49,527 bases of DNA from an uncultured Lachnospiraceae bacterium (GTDB lineage: Bacteria > Bacillota > Clostridia > Lachnospirales > Lachnospiraceae), in the NCBI GenBank assembly GCA_945913255.1, contig CAMEDC010000023.1, positions 1 through 49,527 of the forward strand, read 5' to 3'. The position numbers were made by a program, and so were the translations under genes. The stretch's first letter is position 1; each line of letters opens with the position of its first letter. Positions 1 through 9,093 of this stretch are shown here, in pieces. The notes under the pieces were generated by a model, which did no database searches, was not told where the DNA came from, and worked only from the letters and a program-made list of their open reading frames with translations.

Positions 1-79
1 GCTTAGCTGGCGGAACCTCTCATTTTAATTTGTACTAAATCTTGACATAAGACCACCCCATTATCTTATCTCTTCGCCT

Positions 80-898
80 CTAAAACTTCATGTTCAGACC
101 AACTTTTAATTGTTCCAGTTTATCTCCCAGTTCTTCTTTCATGATTCTGTAGGCTCTTTCCTTTGTACAATGGCCGGTGCACACAAAATCAATTCCTGTA
201 TCCTGAATCTTCTTTGCCACATCCCGAACCTCGCCTTCTGATTTATTATAGAGGTGAAATCCTCCTATCAACCCATATACATGTTTATTTGGAAATGTTT
301 CAGCTACCTCATTTATGATATTTACAGCTCCGCCATGTGAACAGCAATTTATAATCACAAGTCCTTTGTCAGTATCAACAACCACACTTTGCTCATGCGA
401 GAAATCATCCGGCTTCCAACCATGTGAAGTACGCTGATACATCATTTCGCGTTTTCCGATATTTTCCAGTCCCTTTGTTTTATGCGGAATCAAGTAAATT
501 CCCTTCATTAATTTGTAATCACCCGAAATGATTTCTATTCTTTCTGAGTAATCCGTGAGTATGTGTTTTGGAATACCTATGTATTTGTGAAAAATAAATT
601 TCTTGTAGTAACAGTTTTCTTCGGTTGTTTCCCTTACATAAAACTTAGCTATAGAATTCTCTTTGAAAAATCTGGGCATTCCGTTCGCATGATCAGAATG
701 TGCATGGCTCAGCACTGCATAATCAATATCTCCAACGCTCATTCCCAACTGTTTCATATTCTTTGCAAACAACTCAGATGCCCCTACATCTACAAGTATC
801 TTCTTATTTTCGTACTCAACGAGAATAGAAAGCCCCCATTCTCCTGCCATACCTTCAGCTGCTTTATTGTCCACTATTACAGTTACTCTCGTTTCCAT
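80..898 (-). CDS. MBL-fold metallohydrolase
   Basis: A 272-residue protein of the metallo-beta-lactamase fold. The zinc-binding signature HAHSDHANG lies at residues 65-73. Further likely metal ligands are the His in NCCSHGG and the GHCTKERA segment near the C-terminus. The overall pattern (IVDN near the N-terminus, CTGHC late) matches the subfamily often annotated as 7,8-dihydropterin-6-yl-methyl-4-(beta-D-ribofuranosyl)aminobenzene 5'-phosphate synthase-like. That name comes from an archaeal enzyme, and the bacterial members' substrate is not established. No signal peptide is visible, so it should be cytoplasmic. It lies 53 bp downstream of the SGNH hydrolase on the same strand and may be cotranscribed. 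The Shine-Dalgarno before the ATG is weak. Confidence 0.85.
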   Translation of the reverse strand: METRVTVIVDNKAAEGMAGEWGLSILVEYENKKILVDVGASELFAKNMKQLGMSVGDIDYAVLSHAHSDHANGMPRFFKENSIAKFYVRETTEENCYYKKFIFHKYIGIPKHILTDYSERIEIISGDYKLMKGIYLIPHKTKGLENIGKREMMYQRTSHGWKPDDFSHEQSVVVDTDKGLVIINCCSHGGAVNIINEVAETFPNKHVYGLIGGFHLYNKSEGEVRDVAKKIQDTGIDFVCTGHCTKERAYRIMKEELGDKLEQLKVGLNMKF

Positions 899-951
899 TT
901 GTTTTCATCCCCACTTCCAGATATATCAGAGTTCTGTCAGCTCTCCCTCAA

Positions 952-1938
952 TTAAACCAATCGTTCTTTCATAAATCTGCTCCATCTGTCAGCTATCCGT
1001 TCTATCCCTTCAAGCGAAGGATGGGTCAAATCTGCTGAAATATAGGAACTTTCATGAAGCAATTGAAGCCCGTCAATAAATAGTAATCGTTCCTGCGCAT
1101 ACTTCTTTACGATTTCTCTATATAAATCTCCTTTTTCCTGTTTTTCACCGTTAAATTGAAAAATTGAGGTTGCAAAAACAGGTCTTTCATCCTTTGCCAG
1201 AATCGAAGTAAATACATCAATTCTTTTCTCAAATTCCTCGTCTGACATTCCGTGTTTATCACCAATTGCATTGATTCCCATCTCAACAGACGCAAAATCC
1301 CAGTCTTTTCTGGATACAATATATTTTGCCATGTTTTCTTCCATTAAAGCACATCCGGCAAAGCCCAGATTGATATAATCTGTTTTTAATTTCTGCGCAA
1401 TTCTGAACGGATATGAATAAGGTTGCAGCAGTCCCAGACTTCCATGCGTAATAGAAGAACCGTATGCCAGATAAGTCTTCGCCGGTTTATCACTTTCAGT
1501 TGGTGGAACAACCTTTCCTTCCACTCCAAGATAATAACAATTGGTATATGGAAGAACGATTCTGACAACCTCCGGAGAAAAACCATGCTCTTCTGCTTTT
1601 GAGATTTGTTTCAACCGTTCCATACCTGTCGGATATTCGATATGTATTCTTGTTGAGCGGTCGTAAATAACCTTTGTGGAATACTCCCATCCACCTTGGA
1701 AATCACCAAAATAGATACAAGCAACCGACGCCTCTGCCATTTTCTCCGAATATAAAATCACATCACAAGCGCCTTCCGGCATCTTAAATCTTAGTTCTAT
1801 ACCGGTTCCGAACTTATTACTCTGAACCCCCGGGCTTATTTTGTCTCTCCATTCTTTTCTGATTCTTCTCGGTAAATATCCAAATTCCGTTTTTTCCATT
1901 TCTTCAACATTACTAAATTCAATGTTATCAAATATCAT
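952..1938 (-). CDS. SGNH/GDSL-family hydrolase
   Basis: A 328-residue protein with two parts. The N-terminal 140 residues look like a beta-sandwich of the kind found in front of SGNH esterase domains. The C-terminal catalytic domain starts at AYGSSITHG, with the nucleophile serine at about residue 161 in block I. The catalytic Asp-His pair is DLTHPS at residues 303-308. EMGINAIG probably supplies the block III Asn. Enzymes of this layout are carbohydrate or lipid esterases (acetyl or acyl groups). The substrate cannot be read from the sequence. There is no signal peptide, so it probably acts in the cytoplasm on imported material. Confidence 0.85.
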   Translation of the reverse strand: MIFDNIEFSNVEEMEKTEFGYLPRRIRKEWRDKISPGVQSNKFGTGIELRFKMPEGACDVILYSEKMAEASVACIYFGDFQGGWEYSTKVIYDRSTRIHIEYPTGMERLKQISKAEEHGFSPEVVRIVLPYTNCYYLGVEGKVVPPTESDKPAKTYLAYGSSITHGSLGLLQPYSYPFRIAQKLKTDYINLGFAGCALMEENMAKYIVSRKDWDFASVEMGINAIGDKHGMSDEEFEKRIDVFTSILAKDERPVFATSIFQFNGEKQEKGDLYREIVKKYAQERLLFIDGLQLLHESSYISADLTHPSLEGIERIADRWSRFMKERLV

Positions 1939-2034
1939 ACATATTTCTCCCGGGTCTGATGCATCTTTTGTTATTTAAGCTAATAATCTACGATTATACA
2001 ATTACTCAAAATATTGGGGAAAAGCTAAAGAGCA

Positions 2035-2451
2035 TTAATGCCCCTTATGCTTTTCCTTTTTCTTTTGCTGCTTCAGTTCAAACATCCGTATTTCTTCAGC
2101 CTCTTTTTGCTCTCGACTTTTCACTTTACGTTCTTGTTTGTTCTGCTCCTGCTGCAATTTCAACGCTTGCTGTGCTTTTGTACCAATGCCGTTTTCCTGC
2201 ATCTGTTTTTTCGCATCGCGCTGCATCCTTTTGGGGTTCTTCTTAGACTCCTTTACAACAGTTTCCACAGCCGGACTAAATTGCAAACAATAAAAATATT
2301 TAAGGATATATTCCTGCACCTCATAATCTTTTGGTTCTGCGCCAAAAGTCACCTTTGCAACGGATAGCTTTCCGTCTTGAATTCTCTCAAAGACTCCTAT
2401 CCAAAATGGATCCTCAAAATAAATGATTAGTTTGCCGTTTACTTTGTCCAT
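2035..2451 (-). CDS. yjdF: YjdF family protein (DUF2992)
   Basis: A 138-residue protein opening with KLIIYFEDPFWIGVFER and followed by an alpha/beta segment (KVTFGAEPKDYEVQEYIL), typical of YjdF/DUF2992. The last 60 residues are very rich in Lys, Glu and Gln and probably form a charged helix. The biochemical role is unknown. In Firmicutes this gene is characteristically controlled by its own structured leader, the yjdF RNA, a riboswitch-class element reported to respond to azaaromatic compounds. A structured leader is visible here just upstream. An AGGAGGG Shine-Dalgarno precedes the ATG. Confidence 0.85.
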   Translation of the reverse strand: MDKVNGKLIIYFEDPFWIGVFERIQDGKLSVAKVTFGAEPKDYEVQEYILKYFYCLQFSPAVETVVKESKKNPKRMQRDAKKQMQENGIGTKAQQALKLQQEQNKQERKVKSREQKEAEEIRMFELKQQKKKEKHKGH

Positions 2452-2459
2452 GACACTCC

Positions 2460-2575
2460 CTCCTTATGAATTGGAACGCAAAGAATGGACAACCCGGAGG
2501 GGCAGGTTACTTACCATAGATTTCTCTATGACGGCCGGGCTACCTACCGGCTCTAGCACATCTTATAATGTACAT
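2460..2575 (-). ncRNA. Putative yjdF riboswitch leader
   Basis: The minus-strand leader directly upstream of yjdF is GC-rich and foldable, unlike the AT-rich flank beyond 2580. A GCCGG/CCGGC stem is formed by 2547-2551 and 2534-2538. A perfect 6-bp hairpin CATAGA-GAAA-TCTATG with a GNRA tetraloop lies at 2530-2515. A CCTGCCCCTCCGGG stretch then runs toward the ribosome binding site. Position and gene partner match the yjdF RNA motif. I assign it by context and visible folding, not by a covariance-model match, and the exact ends are approximate. Confidence 0.6.
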
Positions 2576-2666
2576 TGCGTTTTTATCTTCGCATATATAT
2601 TCTACAAGAATCATTCAGCTACATATAGACGTTTTTTCTATCCATATGTGTCCGTTTTCAAGATTT

Positions 2667-3110
2667 CTATACGTCAGCAGCCATAAAGACTAATGACTCA
2701 TCCGCTTTAAAACCATTTGCTTCATAAAACTTTACACTTGGATATCCCTTTTCTGTATTGAGCACGATATAAGATATTTTTTCCTGTTCCTGCTTTAGCT
2801 GTTCTCTGACATATTGCATCATACTCGTTCCAATCCCTTTTCTCTGATAATCAGGATGTACACTGAACTCATCAACCCACAATTCCTTGAATCCTAAATA
2901 TGTCATAATTCTTCCGCAAAGCATGGAAACAACAACTTCACCATCATATATTACATATCCGCGTGATACCCTTGCCGACATAATCTCATCAATTCTGGTA
3001 TACGCCTGCTCATATGTCCATTCTTCATTCCATGGCTCTTCCTTGAATGCTTTCATAAGAGATAAAGCACAGTTTTTAAAATCTTCTTGTTTCATTACAC
3101 GATAGTCCAT
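2667..3110 (-). CDS. GNAT family N-acetyltransferase
   Basis: A GNAT-fold acetyltransferase of about 147 residues. The acetyl-CoA binding motif A is VHPDYQRKGIGTSMMQYV. It is followed by the usual motif B region ending in VKFYEANGFKADES. The N-terminus (MDYRVMKQEDF) is a standard GNAT opening. I take ATG at 3110 as the start because GGAGG sits eight bases before it; an upstream in-frame TTG at 3125 overlaps that ribosome binding site. The acceptor substrate is unknown. Confidence 0.85.
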   Translation of the reverse strand: MDYRVMKQEDFKNCALSLMKAFKEEPWNEEWTYEQAYTRIDEIMSARVSRGYVIYDGEVVVSMLCGRIMTYLGFKELWVDEFSVHPDYQRKGIGTSMMQYVREQLKQEQEKISYIVLNTEKGYPSVKFYEANGFKADESLVFMAADV

Positions 3111-3164
3111 TACAGTATCCTCCAATTAGGCTTTGGAATTCGGCTTTGCCGGATAAATAAAATA

Positions 3165-3700
3165 TCACTTAGAAGTGTAACGGCATTTAATACCATCTGT
3201 TATCATATCTCCGCCACTACATTCGTATGATATCTCTGCCTCATCTCTAAAACCAAGTTTATGCAATACATTTGCGGAAGCATTATTTACTTTCGCATAT
3301 GATGTAATACATTCCTTCATCCCAAGTTCCTTTTCGGCAAATCGCATTACTGCTTTCATCGCCTCTGTGATATATCCTTTTCCCCAGTATTGTCTTCCCA
3401 AATTATATGATATATCCCAGTGGTTATCGCAATCCTCATCATTATAGAACACTAAGCATGTTCCGATAATTTTTCCTGTTTCTTTTAATACGATTATCCA
3501 TCTGTTCCATTTATCATTTTCAATTTGTCCTAATTCATATTGAACAAACCCTTCTGCTTCCGCAATATCATCACTGGCTTTCCACCACATATACCTTGAT
3601 ACTTCTTCATCCTGCATCCAGCAAGTGAATATATCGTAGCGTCCTCTTTATGTACTTCTCTCAATACTAATCTTTCTGTCTCTATTACTGGTGTTTTCAT
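3165..3700 (-). pseudogene. GNAT acetyltransferase (RimJ/RimL type), frameshifted
   Basis: The C-terminal 150 residues are a clear Acetyltransf_3-type GNAT domain (YWGKGYITEAMKAVMRFA, then VNNASANVLHKLGF). The frame starting at the internal ATG at 3617 lacks the usual N-terminus and has no good ribosome binding site. The missing part is found in another frame: ATG at 3700 reads MKTPVIETERLVLREVHKED, the standard family opening. The two frames meet near 3617-3640, and 83 bases separate the two ATGs, so the join needs a one-base insertion or a two-base deletion. Either the gene is disrupted or the assembly has an error there. Confidence 0.7.
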
Positions 3701-3751
3701 CAAACATCCCCCTTATTCAATCTTCTTTTACTCACTTCAGTTTGAGCGGTA

Positions 3752-4426
3752 TTAACCATTTACCCCTTTTAGGTACTCTTCCTTGGAAATCATCGGTTCC
3801 TCCAAAGCGGCAATCGTTGCTTCCCTAAGTTCTCCATTTTTCGCATATTCTCGTCCCGCATCCCGGAATTTTGCAGTAAGCATATCTGCCACCGGTTTTG
3901 CTTCCTTTATATTGAGAAGCGGTGTCTCCGGCACACAAATCATTGTGAGATTGCCAAAGCTGTTCCTGCACATGATACGTAATCCATCAAAATTGCCTTC
4001 CCAGTCAGGAAATCCACAGCCGCTGATTACTACGGTTTTCTTCTTCGAAAAATCCACCAACGGCACATGTTGTATTCTCCCGTCTACTTCGACCATCTTC
4101 ATCTGCACCAAAGGAATTGTCCTATCCAGAACAGCTTTCAGATGAGAGGGCATCCCGTAACAGTATAGCGGAAAACTCCATAATATCAGGTCTGCTTCAA
4201 CATATTTTTCCAAAATTTCATTCTGATCATCCTGCTGTATACATTTTCCCTCACCTTTTTTCCAGCAGCCAAAGCAACCGATACATGGATTAATCTCTTT
4301 TTTAATAACATCAATCACCGTAATCTGATGCTCTCCCGTTTCATTTAAACCCTGCAGAAATGCATTCGTCAGCACCATAGTATCACTCTTTGCCTTGGGG
4401 CTTCCGTTTAAAACCAGTACCTTCAT
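3752..4426 (-). CDS. Flavodoxin-fold NAD(P)H-dependent oxidoreductase
   Basis: A 224-residue protein. The N-terminus MKVLVLNGSPKAKSDT is the FMN-phosphate binding loop of the NADPH-dependent FMN reductase / flavodoxin-like fold. The CIGCFGCWKKGEGKC cysteine cluster at about residues 49-63 is typical of the iron-sulfur flavoprotein-like or multimeric flavodoxin subfamily. PLYCYGMPSHLKAVLDR is the second conserved FMN contact region. The likely role is reduction of quinones, nitro or azo compounds, or an unknown electron acceptor. An AAGAAGATG-type ribosome site precedes the start. An imperfect dyad at 4476-4489 lies about 50 bases upstream. Confidence 0.85.
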   Translation of the reverse strand: MKVLVLNGSPKAKSDTMVLTNAFLQGLNETGEHQITVIDVIKKEINPCIGCFGCWKKGEGKCIQQDDQNEILEKYVEADLILWSFPLYCYGMPSHLKAVLDRTIPLVQMKMVEVDGRIQHVPLVDFSKKKTVVISGCGFPDWEGNFDGLRIMCRNSFGNLTMICVPETPLLNIKEAKPVADMLTAKFRDAGREYAKNGELREATIAALEEPMISKEEYLKGVNG

Positions 4427-4541
4427 CTTCTTTTTCCTCCTCTTTCTATCATCTTACTCCCACTTCCGATTTAGTACAGAACATTCTGTCTTCTTCATAC
4501 GAACTATTTTAACGCTCGTCATTTAACTTATCTTGGCAATC

Positions 4542-5381
4542 TCATTCTCTTTCCTCCAATTCCCGCAGTAACTGTGCTATTGTCTTTCTCAATATTGGAT
4601 GACGCAGATTCGGTGCAATCATGCACATTGGTTTCAAAACAAAATCACGATTCTCTATATCCACGTGCGGAATCACAAGACGTTCACTTTCATATACCAA
4701 TTTATCAAAAAACAAGATATCCAAATCAAGCGTTCTCGGTCCCCATCGTAAAGTCCGCTTTCTATCTGCTGTATTCTCAATCTCATGAAGTACATCCAAG
4801 AGCTCTTCCGGACTTAAAAGTGTTTCTATCTCCAAAACACCGTTTAGGAAGTCATCCTGTTCCACCACTCCATAAGGCTTTGTTTCAATCACATCCGATA
4901 TTTTATTCACATTAATCTGCGGATTAGCTTTTAATGCTTCAAGCGCTTCCCGGATGTACTCCTCTCTATTTCCCATATTGGAACCGAACGCCACATAAGC
5001 ACGGTGCCAGCCTCTTCTGATTTTAACAGAAACGCATCCGAACGGAAGATCAATAGGGGCATCCGGTTTTCTGATTTCCAAATCGACTTCAGAAATCAAA
5101 TTATATTTTAACAAAACAGCTTTTGCTAATTTTTCTGCCACAGCTTCCAAAAGTTTACAGGTATTCTTCTGCATCCAGTCAGTAATAAATTGGCAGACAT
5201 CCCCGTAATCCGTAGATAGTTCCAGCTGATCTGTCAATCCTGCTTTACTGATATCCGTATAAAGAGTGGCATTGACGATAAAAGTCTGCCCGTTTTTTGT
5301 TTCCGACGGGTATACGCCGTGATGAGCAAATACTTCCAGTCCTTCAATACGAATTTCATCCTTTGCAAGCTCCCGATACAT
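4542..5381 (-). CDS. folBK: Bifunctional dihydroneopterin aldolase / HPPK
   Basis: A 279-residue fusion of two consecutive folate enzymes. Residues 1-120 are dihydroneopterin aldolase (FolB: EVFAHHGVYPSE and VAEKLAKAVL), which converts dihydroneopterin to 6-hydroxymethyl-dihydropterin. Residues 125-279 are hydroxymethyl-dihydropterin pyrophosphokinase (FolK: AYVAFGSNMGNREEYI, and RWGPRTLDLDILFFD with the catalytic Asp residues). It is the last gene of the minus-strand folate operon. Its ATG overlaps the folP stop (TGATG), so translation is probably coupled. Confidence 0.95.
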   Translation of the reverse strand: MYRELAKDEIRIEGLEVFAHHGVYPSETKNGQTFIVNATLYTDISKAGLTDQLELSTDYGDVCQFITDWMQKNTCKLLEAVAEKLAKAVLLKYNLISEVDLEIRKPDAPIDLPFGCVSVKIRRGWHRAYVAFGSNMGNREEYIREALEALKANPQINVNKISDVIETKPYGVVEQDDFLNGVLEIETLLSPEELLDVLHEIENTADRKRTLRWGPRTLDLDILFFDKLVYESERLVIPHVDIENRDFVLKPMCMIAPNLRHPILRKTIAQLLRELEERE

Positions 5382-6196
5382 CAGGCTTTCCCTCCCCTCA
5401 ATATGGCTTCCGTCATCTTGATTGCTCGCACATTCTCCTTTACGTCGTGTACTCTCACAAACATGCAGCCTTTCATTACTCCCATAACAGTAGTTACTAA
5501 AGTACCCTCCACTCTCTGGTCGGCGGGAAGGTTCAGCGTCAGCCCCACCACAGATTTCCTGCTACATCCCAAGAGAATCGGATATCCAAGCACATGCAGT
5601 TCCTCCAGGCAATTGATAACTTCCAGATTCTGTTCATAGCTTTTGGCAAATCCCACACCGGGATCCAGGATAATCTGTTCATCCCGGATGCCTGCCTGTT
5701 CTGCCAGATGAATTGTCTCTGCCAGGTCAGCAGCCACATCCTGCATAAAGTCAATGTAATCCGTATCTTTACGGTTATGCATGAGACAGCATGGCAGCCC
5801 GCTCTCTGAAATAACACCCGCCATTTTATTATCATACTTCAATCCCCAGATGTCATTGATGAGGTCTGCTCCCGCTTTTACTCCTTCCAGAGCAACCGCC
5901 GACTTATAAGTATCCAGGGAAATCGGCACATCAAAATTTTCCTTCACTGCCTCAATCATGGGAACCACTCTGGCTATCTCTTCCTCATCAGGAAGCAGTG
6001 TATAACCAGGTCTGGTAGATTCCCCACCAATGTCAATGATGTCTGCCCCCTCTGCCAGCATATCCTCAACATGCTTCAGCGCTCTGTCTCTGTCATTCCA
6101 CCTTCCGCCGTCAGAAAAGGAATCCGGTGTCACGTTCAAAATTCCCATTACATAGGTATGTCCCTTTGTCTCAAATTCCCTGTTGCCTATCCTCAT
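5381..6196 (-). CDS. folP: Dihydropteroate synthase
   Basis: A 271-residue TIM-barrel enzyme joining 6-hydroxymethyl-dihydropterin pyrophosphate to p-aminobenzoate; it is the sulfonamide target. Visible motifs are GILNVTPDSFSDGGR (pterin diphosphate loop), DIGGESTRPGY (loop 2, containing residues linked to sulfonamide binding), LDTYKS, and the C-terminal RVHDV. Length is normal for the family. It overlaps folBK by one base. A 194-bp space separates it from the HD-domain gene upstream. I see no gene or clear hairpin in that space. Confidence 0.95.
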   Translation of the reverse strand: MRIGNREFETKGHTYVMGILNVTPDSFSDGGRWNDRDRALKHVEDMLAEGADIIDIGGESTRPGYTLLPDEEEIARVVPMIEAVKENFDVPISLDTYKSAVALEGVKAGADLINDIWGLKYDNKMAGVISESGLPCCLMHNRKDTDYIDFMQDVAADLAETIHLAEQAGIRDEQIILDPGVGFAKSYEQNLEVINCLEELHVLGYPILLGCSRKSVVGLTLNLPADQRVEGTLVTTVMGVMKGCMFVRVHDVKENVRAIKMTEAILRGGKA

Positions 6197-6390
6197 TTGA
6201 TTACTGCCTTACCTTTCTGTCCATTCTCGTTTTGATATCACTCCTGCATTCTGCTATTCTGATTTGTATTCGATATTACAGTAGCCGGTATAGCTGACTC
6301 TTAATCACCAAATATTTTCGCAGGATGTTTTCGTAAGTATGCCTTTCAAAAAAGCGTGATCCTGACAGGGCATGCTACGCTGGGGATTAC

Positions 6391-6873
6391 TTAATACAGA
6401 ATCTTCAAATTCTTCTTGCTGCCCTTCCAATTACAATCCGCCTCCGCCTCACAGGCAAAACAGGGACGGCTGGCCTTATCTGCACGGTAAAGCAAACCCT
6501 GTAAATTCTTTTCAACAGCCACATCCTGATTTCTATGACTTAAGATTGCCTCAACAATAACATATGTTTCTTTTTCATCAAACCCGCATTCCCGCAGGAT
6601 TTCCGGAGCAATCTGTGCACTGGCCTGCTCATGAGGAATTCCTTCCTTATATTGCCTGTGTTTCCCGATATCATGAAGCAAGGCGGCACCATAAATCATT
6701 TCTCGCTCGATTCCAAATTGTTCTTCCAGATTGATAATCATACCGATTCTCGCTACATCCAGAAAATGCACCATATCATGACGGCAGAAGCGTCTGTCCG
6801 CTTCTGCCGCTTTATTCTTCTCTAAATTCTCAATAAATAAAGGATGATTTAATATTTTGTCTATTCTGTCCAT
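6391..6873 (-). CDS. HD-domain phosphohydrolase in the folate operon
   Basis: About 160 residues with an HD metal-dependent phosphohydrolase domain. The first His is in FCRHDMVHFLD, the HD pair is in LLHDIGKHR, and a later His is in ILSHRNQD. The C-terminus has a small cysteine cluster, PCFACEAEADC. I chose the ATG at 6873 because GGGGAG lies just before it; the open frame continues upstream without a ribosome site. The gene sits between folE and folP. The operon lacks a recognisable dihydroneopterin triphosphate pyrophosphohydrolase, so this enzyme is a candidate for that dephosphorylation step. That is inference from position only. Confidence 0.8.
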   Translation of the reverse strand: MDRIDKILNHPLFIENLEKNKAAEADRRFCRHDMVHFLDVARIGMIINLEEQFGIEREMIYGAALLHDIGKHRQYKEGIPHEQASAQIAPEILRECGFDEKETYVIVEAILSHRNQDVAVEKNLQGLLYRADKASRPCFACEAEADCNWKGSKKNLKILY

Positions 6874-7012
6874 TCTGCTCCCCGTCCGTCTATACCCTAC
6901 AAGTGAACTATTCATTGTCTAAAGCCAATGGGTTTACTGCTTCAAATGGCTTACATTTCCCTTGCCAGAATCCAATTTCCCAGTTCCGGCTGTAGTATAG
7001 TACCTAAAGCGG

Positions 7013-7570
7013 TCACAGCTTCAGCATCTGAAAGAAACGGTTCTGCAGAGCTTCATTTTCTTCAAAAATACCTCTTGCAGCAACTGTCACCGTCTTACTT
7101 CCCGGCTTCTTGATTCCCCGCATGGTCATGCACATATGCTCTGCTTCCAGAACCACCATGACTCCCTGCGGTTTCAGATGTTCCATCATGGCATCGGCAA
7201 TCTGCCCTGTCATCCGCTCCTGAATTTGCAGCCGTCTTGCAAAAACCTCTACCGTTCTTGCTATTTTGCTCAGTCCCGTTACTTTTCCGTCGGGTATATA
7301 TGCCACATGCGCCTTTCCAAAGAACGGCATCATATGATGCTCACACATGGAATGAAAGTCAATATCCTTCACCAGCACCATTTCATTATTCTCAACGGAA
7401 AACACTTTTGACAAGTGCTCTTCTGCATCCGCATCCATTCCCGCAAAAAGTTCTGTATACATTCTGGCTATTCTATCCGGGGTTTCCGCCAACCCTTCCC
7501 TGGAAACATCCTCACCGATTCCTTCCAGAAGCAGCTTTACTGCCTCTCTTATTTTTTCCTGATTTACCAT
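7013..7570 (-). CDS. folE: GTP cyclohydrolase I
   Basis: A 185-residue enzyme converting GTP to 7,8-dihydroneopterin triphosphate, the first committed step of folate synthesis. The zinc ligands are visible in [10 protein letters not shown]. Catalytic and tetramer-interface segments include [18 protein letters not shown] and [25 protein letters not shown] carries the second zinc Cys. Length and motifs are normal. Its start lies inside the 3' end of folC (59-bp overlap), implying tight cotranscription and probably translational coupling. Confidence 0.96.
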   Translation of the reverse strand: MVNQEKIREAVKLLLEGIGEDVSREGLAETPDRIARMYTELFAGMDADAEEHLSKVFSVENNEMVLVKDIDFHSMCEHHMMPFFGKAHVAYIPDGKVTGLSKIARTVEVFARRLQIQERMTGQIADAMMEHLKPQGVMVVLEAEHMCMTMRGIKKPGSKTVTVAARGIFEENEALQNRFFQMLKL

Positions 7571-8873
7571 TCTTTTTCACTGCCTTTCCGTATTTCGTAG
7601 CCGCAATCTCCATTAGTCTGCCCAAATAAGAAAGAGAGCCGAAAGCGATAATGACATCGTCCTTTCCCGCAAGAAGCATGCTCATCTCCACTGCCTCCTC
7701 CAGACTGTCCACCGCCGTCACGTTCTTATGTACCTTTGCAATCTCACATGCCAGGTTATAAGCAGGAAGCGCTCTGGGATTCCCGGGTGTTGCCACCGTA
7801 ATAATCTGGTCGGCATGGGAGTGAGTCAGGCCTATTACCTTTTCATACTCCTTGTCTTTTAACACTCCCATTATATAGATAATTCTTCTGTTTGTAAAAT
7901 AAAATTCAATGGATTCCGCAAGCCTTTTTGCGGCATCCTCATTGTGCGCACCATCCACGATAAACAAAGGTTTTTTCCCGATTACCGTAAATCTTCCCGG
8001 CCATACAGTCTGCTTCAGCCCCAACCGCAGCTTTTCTTCCGGTATATCAAAGCTTTTCTCCCGAAGCACCTGAAGGACATCCACCGCGAGTACAGCATTT
8101 TCAATCTGATATTTCCCCGCCAGAGAAATCTGAAGCTTCCGAAATCCGGCATAGTCAAACAGCTGATTTTCCAGTCCGTACCGGATATGAGATGCCTCAC
8201 CGGGATTGGACACCACAAGCGGACATTCCAGTTCAGCTGCCCTGTTTACGATGACATTCATTGCCTCCGGCTTCTGGACTGTGCTGACCGCCGTACAACC
8301 CTTTTTCAAAATACCGGCTTTCTGCGCAGCAATCTCACCCAGTGTGTTTCCGAGAAATTTCATATGATCCATACTGATAGAAGCAAACACCGCGGCTACA
8401 GTATTTTCCACAATGTTCGTGGCATCCAGTAAACCACCCATTCCCGTCTCCAGCACTACAATATCACACTTTTTTTCCCGAAAATAGAGAAATCCCAATG
8501 CCGTCTCCATCTCAAAGGGAGTCGGATGCGGCAATCCTTCCTCTGTCATTTCCTCGCACTTTTCCCGGATAAGTTCCACACCCTCGCAAAGTGCTTTCAC
8601 TGAAATGCATCTGTCATTTACCTGAATTCGCTCTCTATACTGAAAAATTGTAGGAGAAATATATCTTCCCACCCGATAACCCGCACATTTCAAAACTGTA
8701 GCAACATAGGCAGATACAGAACCCTTCCCATTGGTCCCCGCAATGTGTACAAATTTCAGTTCCTTTTGCGGGTCACCGAGCCTTCTGCACAATTCCTGTA
8801 TACTGTCCAGCCCAGGTACAATGCCAAGTCCCTTATAATTCTCTATGTATTCAATGGCTTCCCGCTCTTTCAT
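7512..8873 (-). CDS. folC: Folylpolyglutamate / dihydrofolate synthase
   Basis: A Mur-ligase-type ATP-dependent enzyme of about 453 residues that adds glutamate to dihydropteroate and folates. The P-loop is [15 protein letters not shown]. The family signature around [15 protein letters not shown] and the C-terminal domain opening [15 protein letters not shown] are present. I prefer ATG 8873 ([10 protein letters not shown]), which has GGAG eight bases upstream. The upstream in-frame extension to 8921 has no support. The last 20 residues are Lys/Gly/Arg-rich ([14 protein letters not shown]) and overlap the start region of folE, so this tail may be shaped by the need to encode folE's translation signals. 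It is the first gene of the operon. Confidence 0.93.
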   Translation of the reverse strand: MKEREAIEYIENYKGLGIVPGLDSIQELCRRLGDPQKELKFVHIAGTNGKGSVSAYVATVLKCAGYRVGRYISPTIFQYRERIQVNDRCISVKALCEGVELIREKCEEMTEEGLPHPTPFEMETALGFLYFREKKCDIVVLETGMGGLLDATNIVENTVAAVFASISMDHMKFLGNTLGEIAAQKAGILKKGCTAVSTVQKPEAMNVIVNRAAELECPLVVSNPGEASHIRYGLENQLFDYAGFRKLQISLAGKYQIENAVLAVDVLQVLREKSFDIPEEKLRLGLKQTVWPGRFTVIGKKPLFIVDGAHNEDAAKRLAESIEFYFTNRRIIYIMGVLKDKEYEKVIGLTHSHADQIITVATPGNPRALPAYNLACEIAKVHKNVTAVDSLEEAVEMSMLLAGKDDVIIAFGSLSYLGRLMEIAATKYGKAVKKNGKSGKNKRGSKAASGRNR

Positions 8874-9093
8874 CTTCCAATCTCCATTCCTGCCCCAATC
8901 CGGAAATTTGGGCACAAGCACAAATTTCTGTATGAAAATTTATTTTCCACACTGGTATGCTTCTTTCTTCTCAAAACATATTTTCTTACGAAAACGGTTA
9001 TACTTTTCCCAAAAGAAAAGGTTACGAAGTCTCACTTTATCTTGATTCCCTCCCGAACGGGAAAACTCAGACGAGAAAGGTACAGGTATCATT

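Noticed and set aside
563..955. Plus-strand open frames opposite the minus-strand host genes (for example 563-955, 13452-14294, 17579-18373)
   Set aside because: They are mirror frames of well-supported genes, with no ribosome sites and no protein-like composition.
6197..6390. Possible small gene or riboswitch between the HD gene and folP
   Set aside because: No frame with a ribosome site and no strong hairpin was found in the 194 bases.
8874..9093. Tetrahydrofolate riboswitch before folC
   Set aside because: I looked for the characteristic conserved core and pairing in the minus-strand leader and found none; the region holds only AT-rich sequence and a possible weak promoter.
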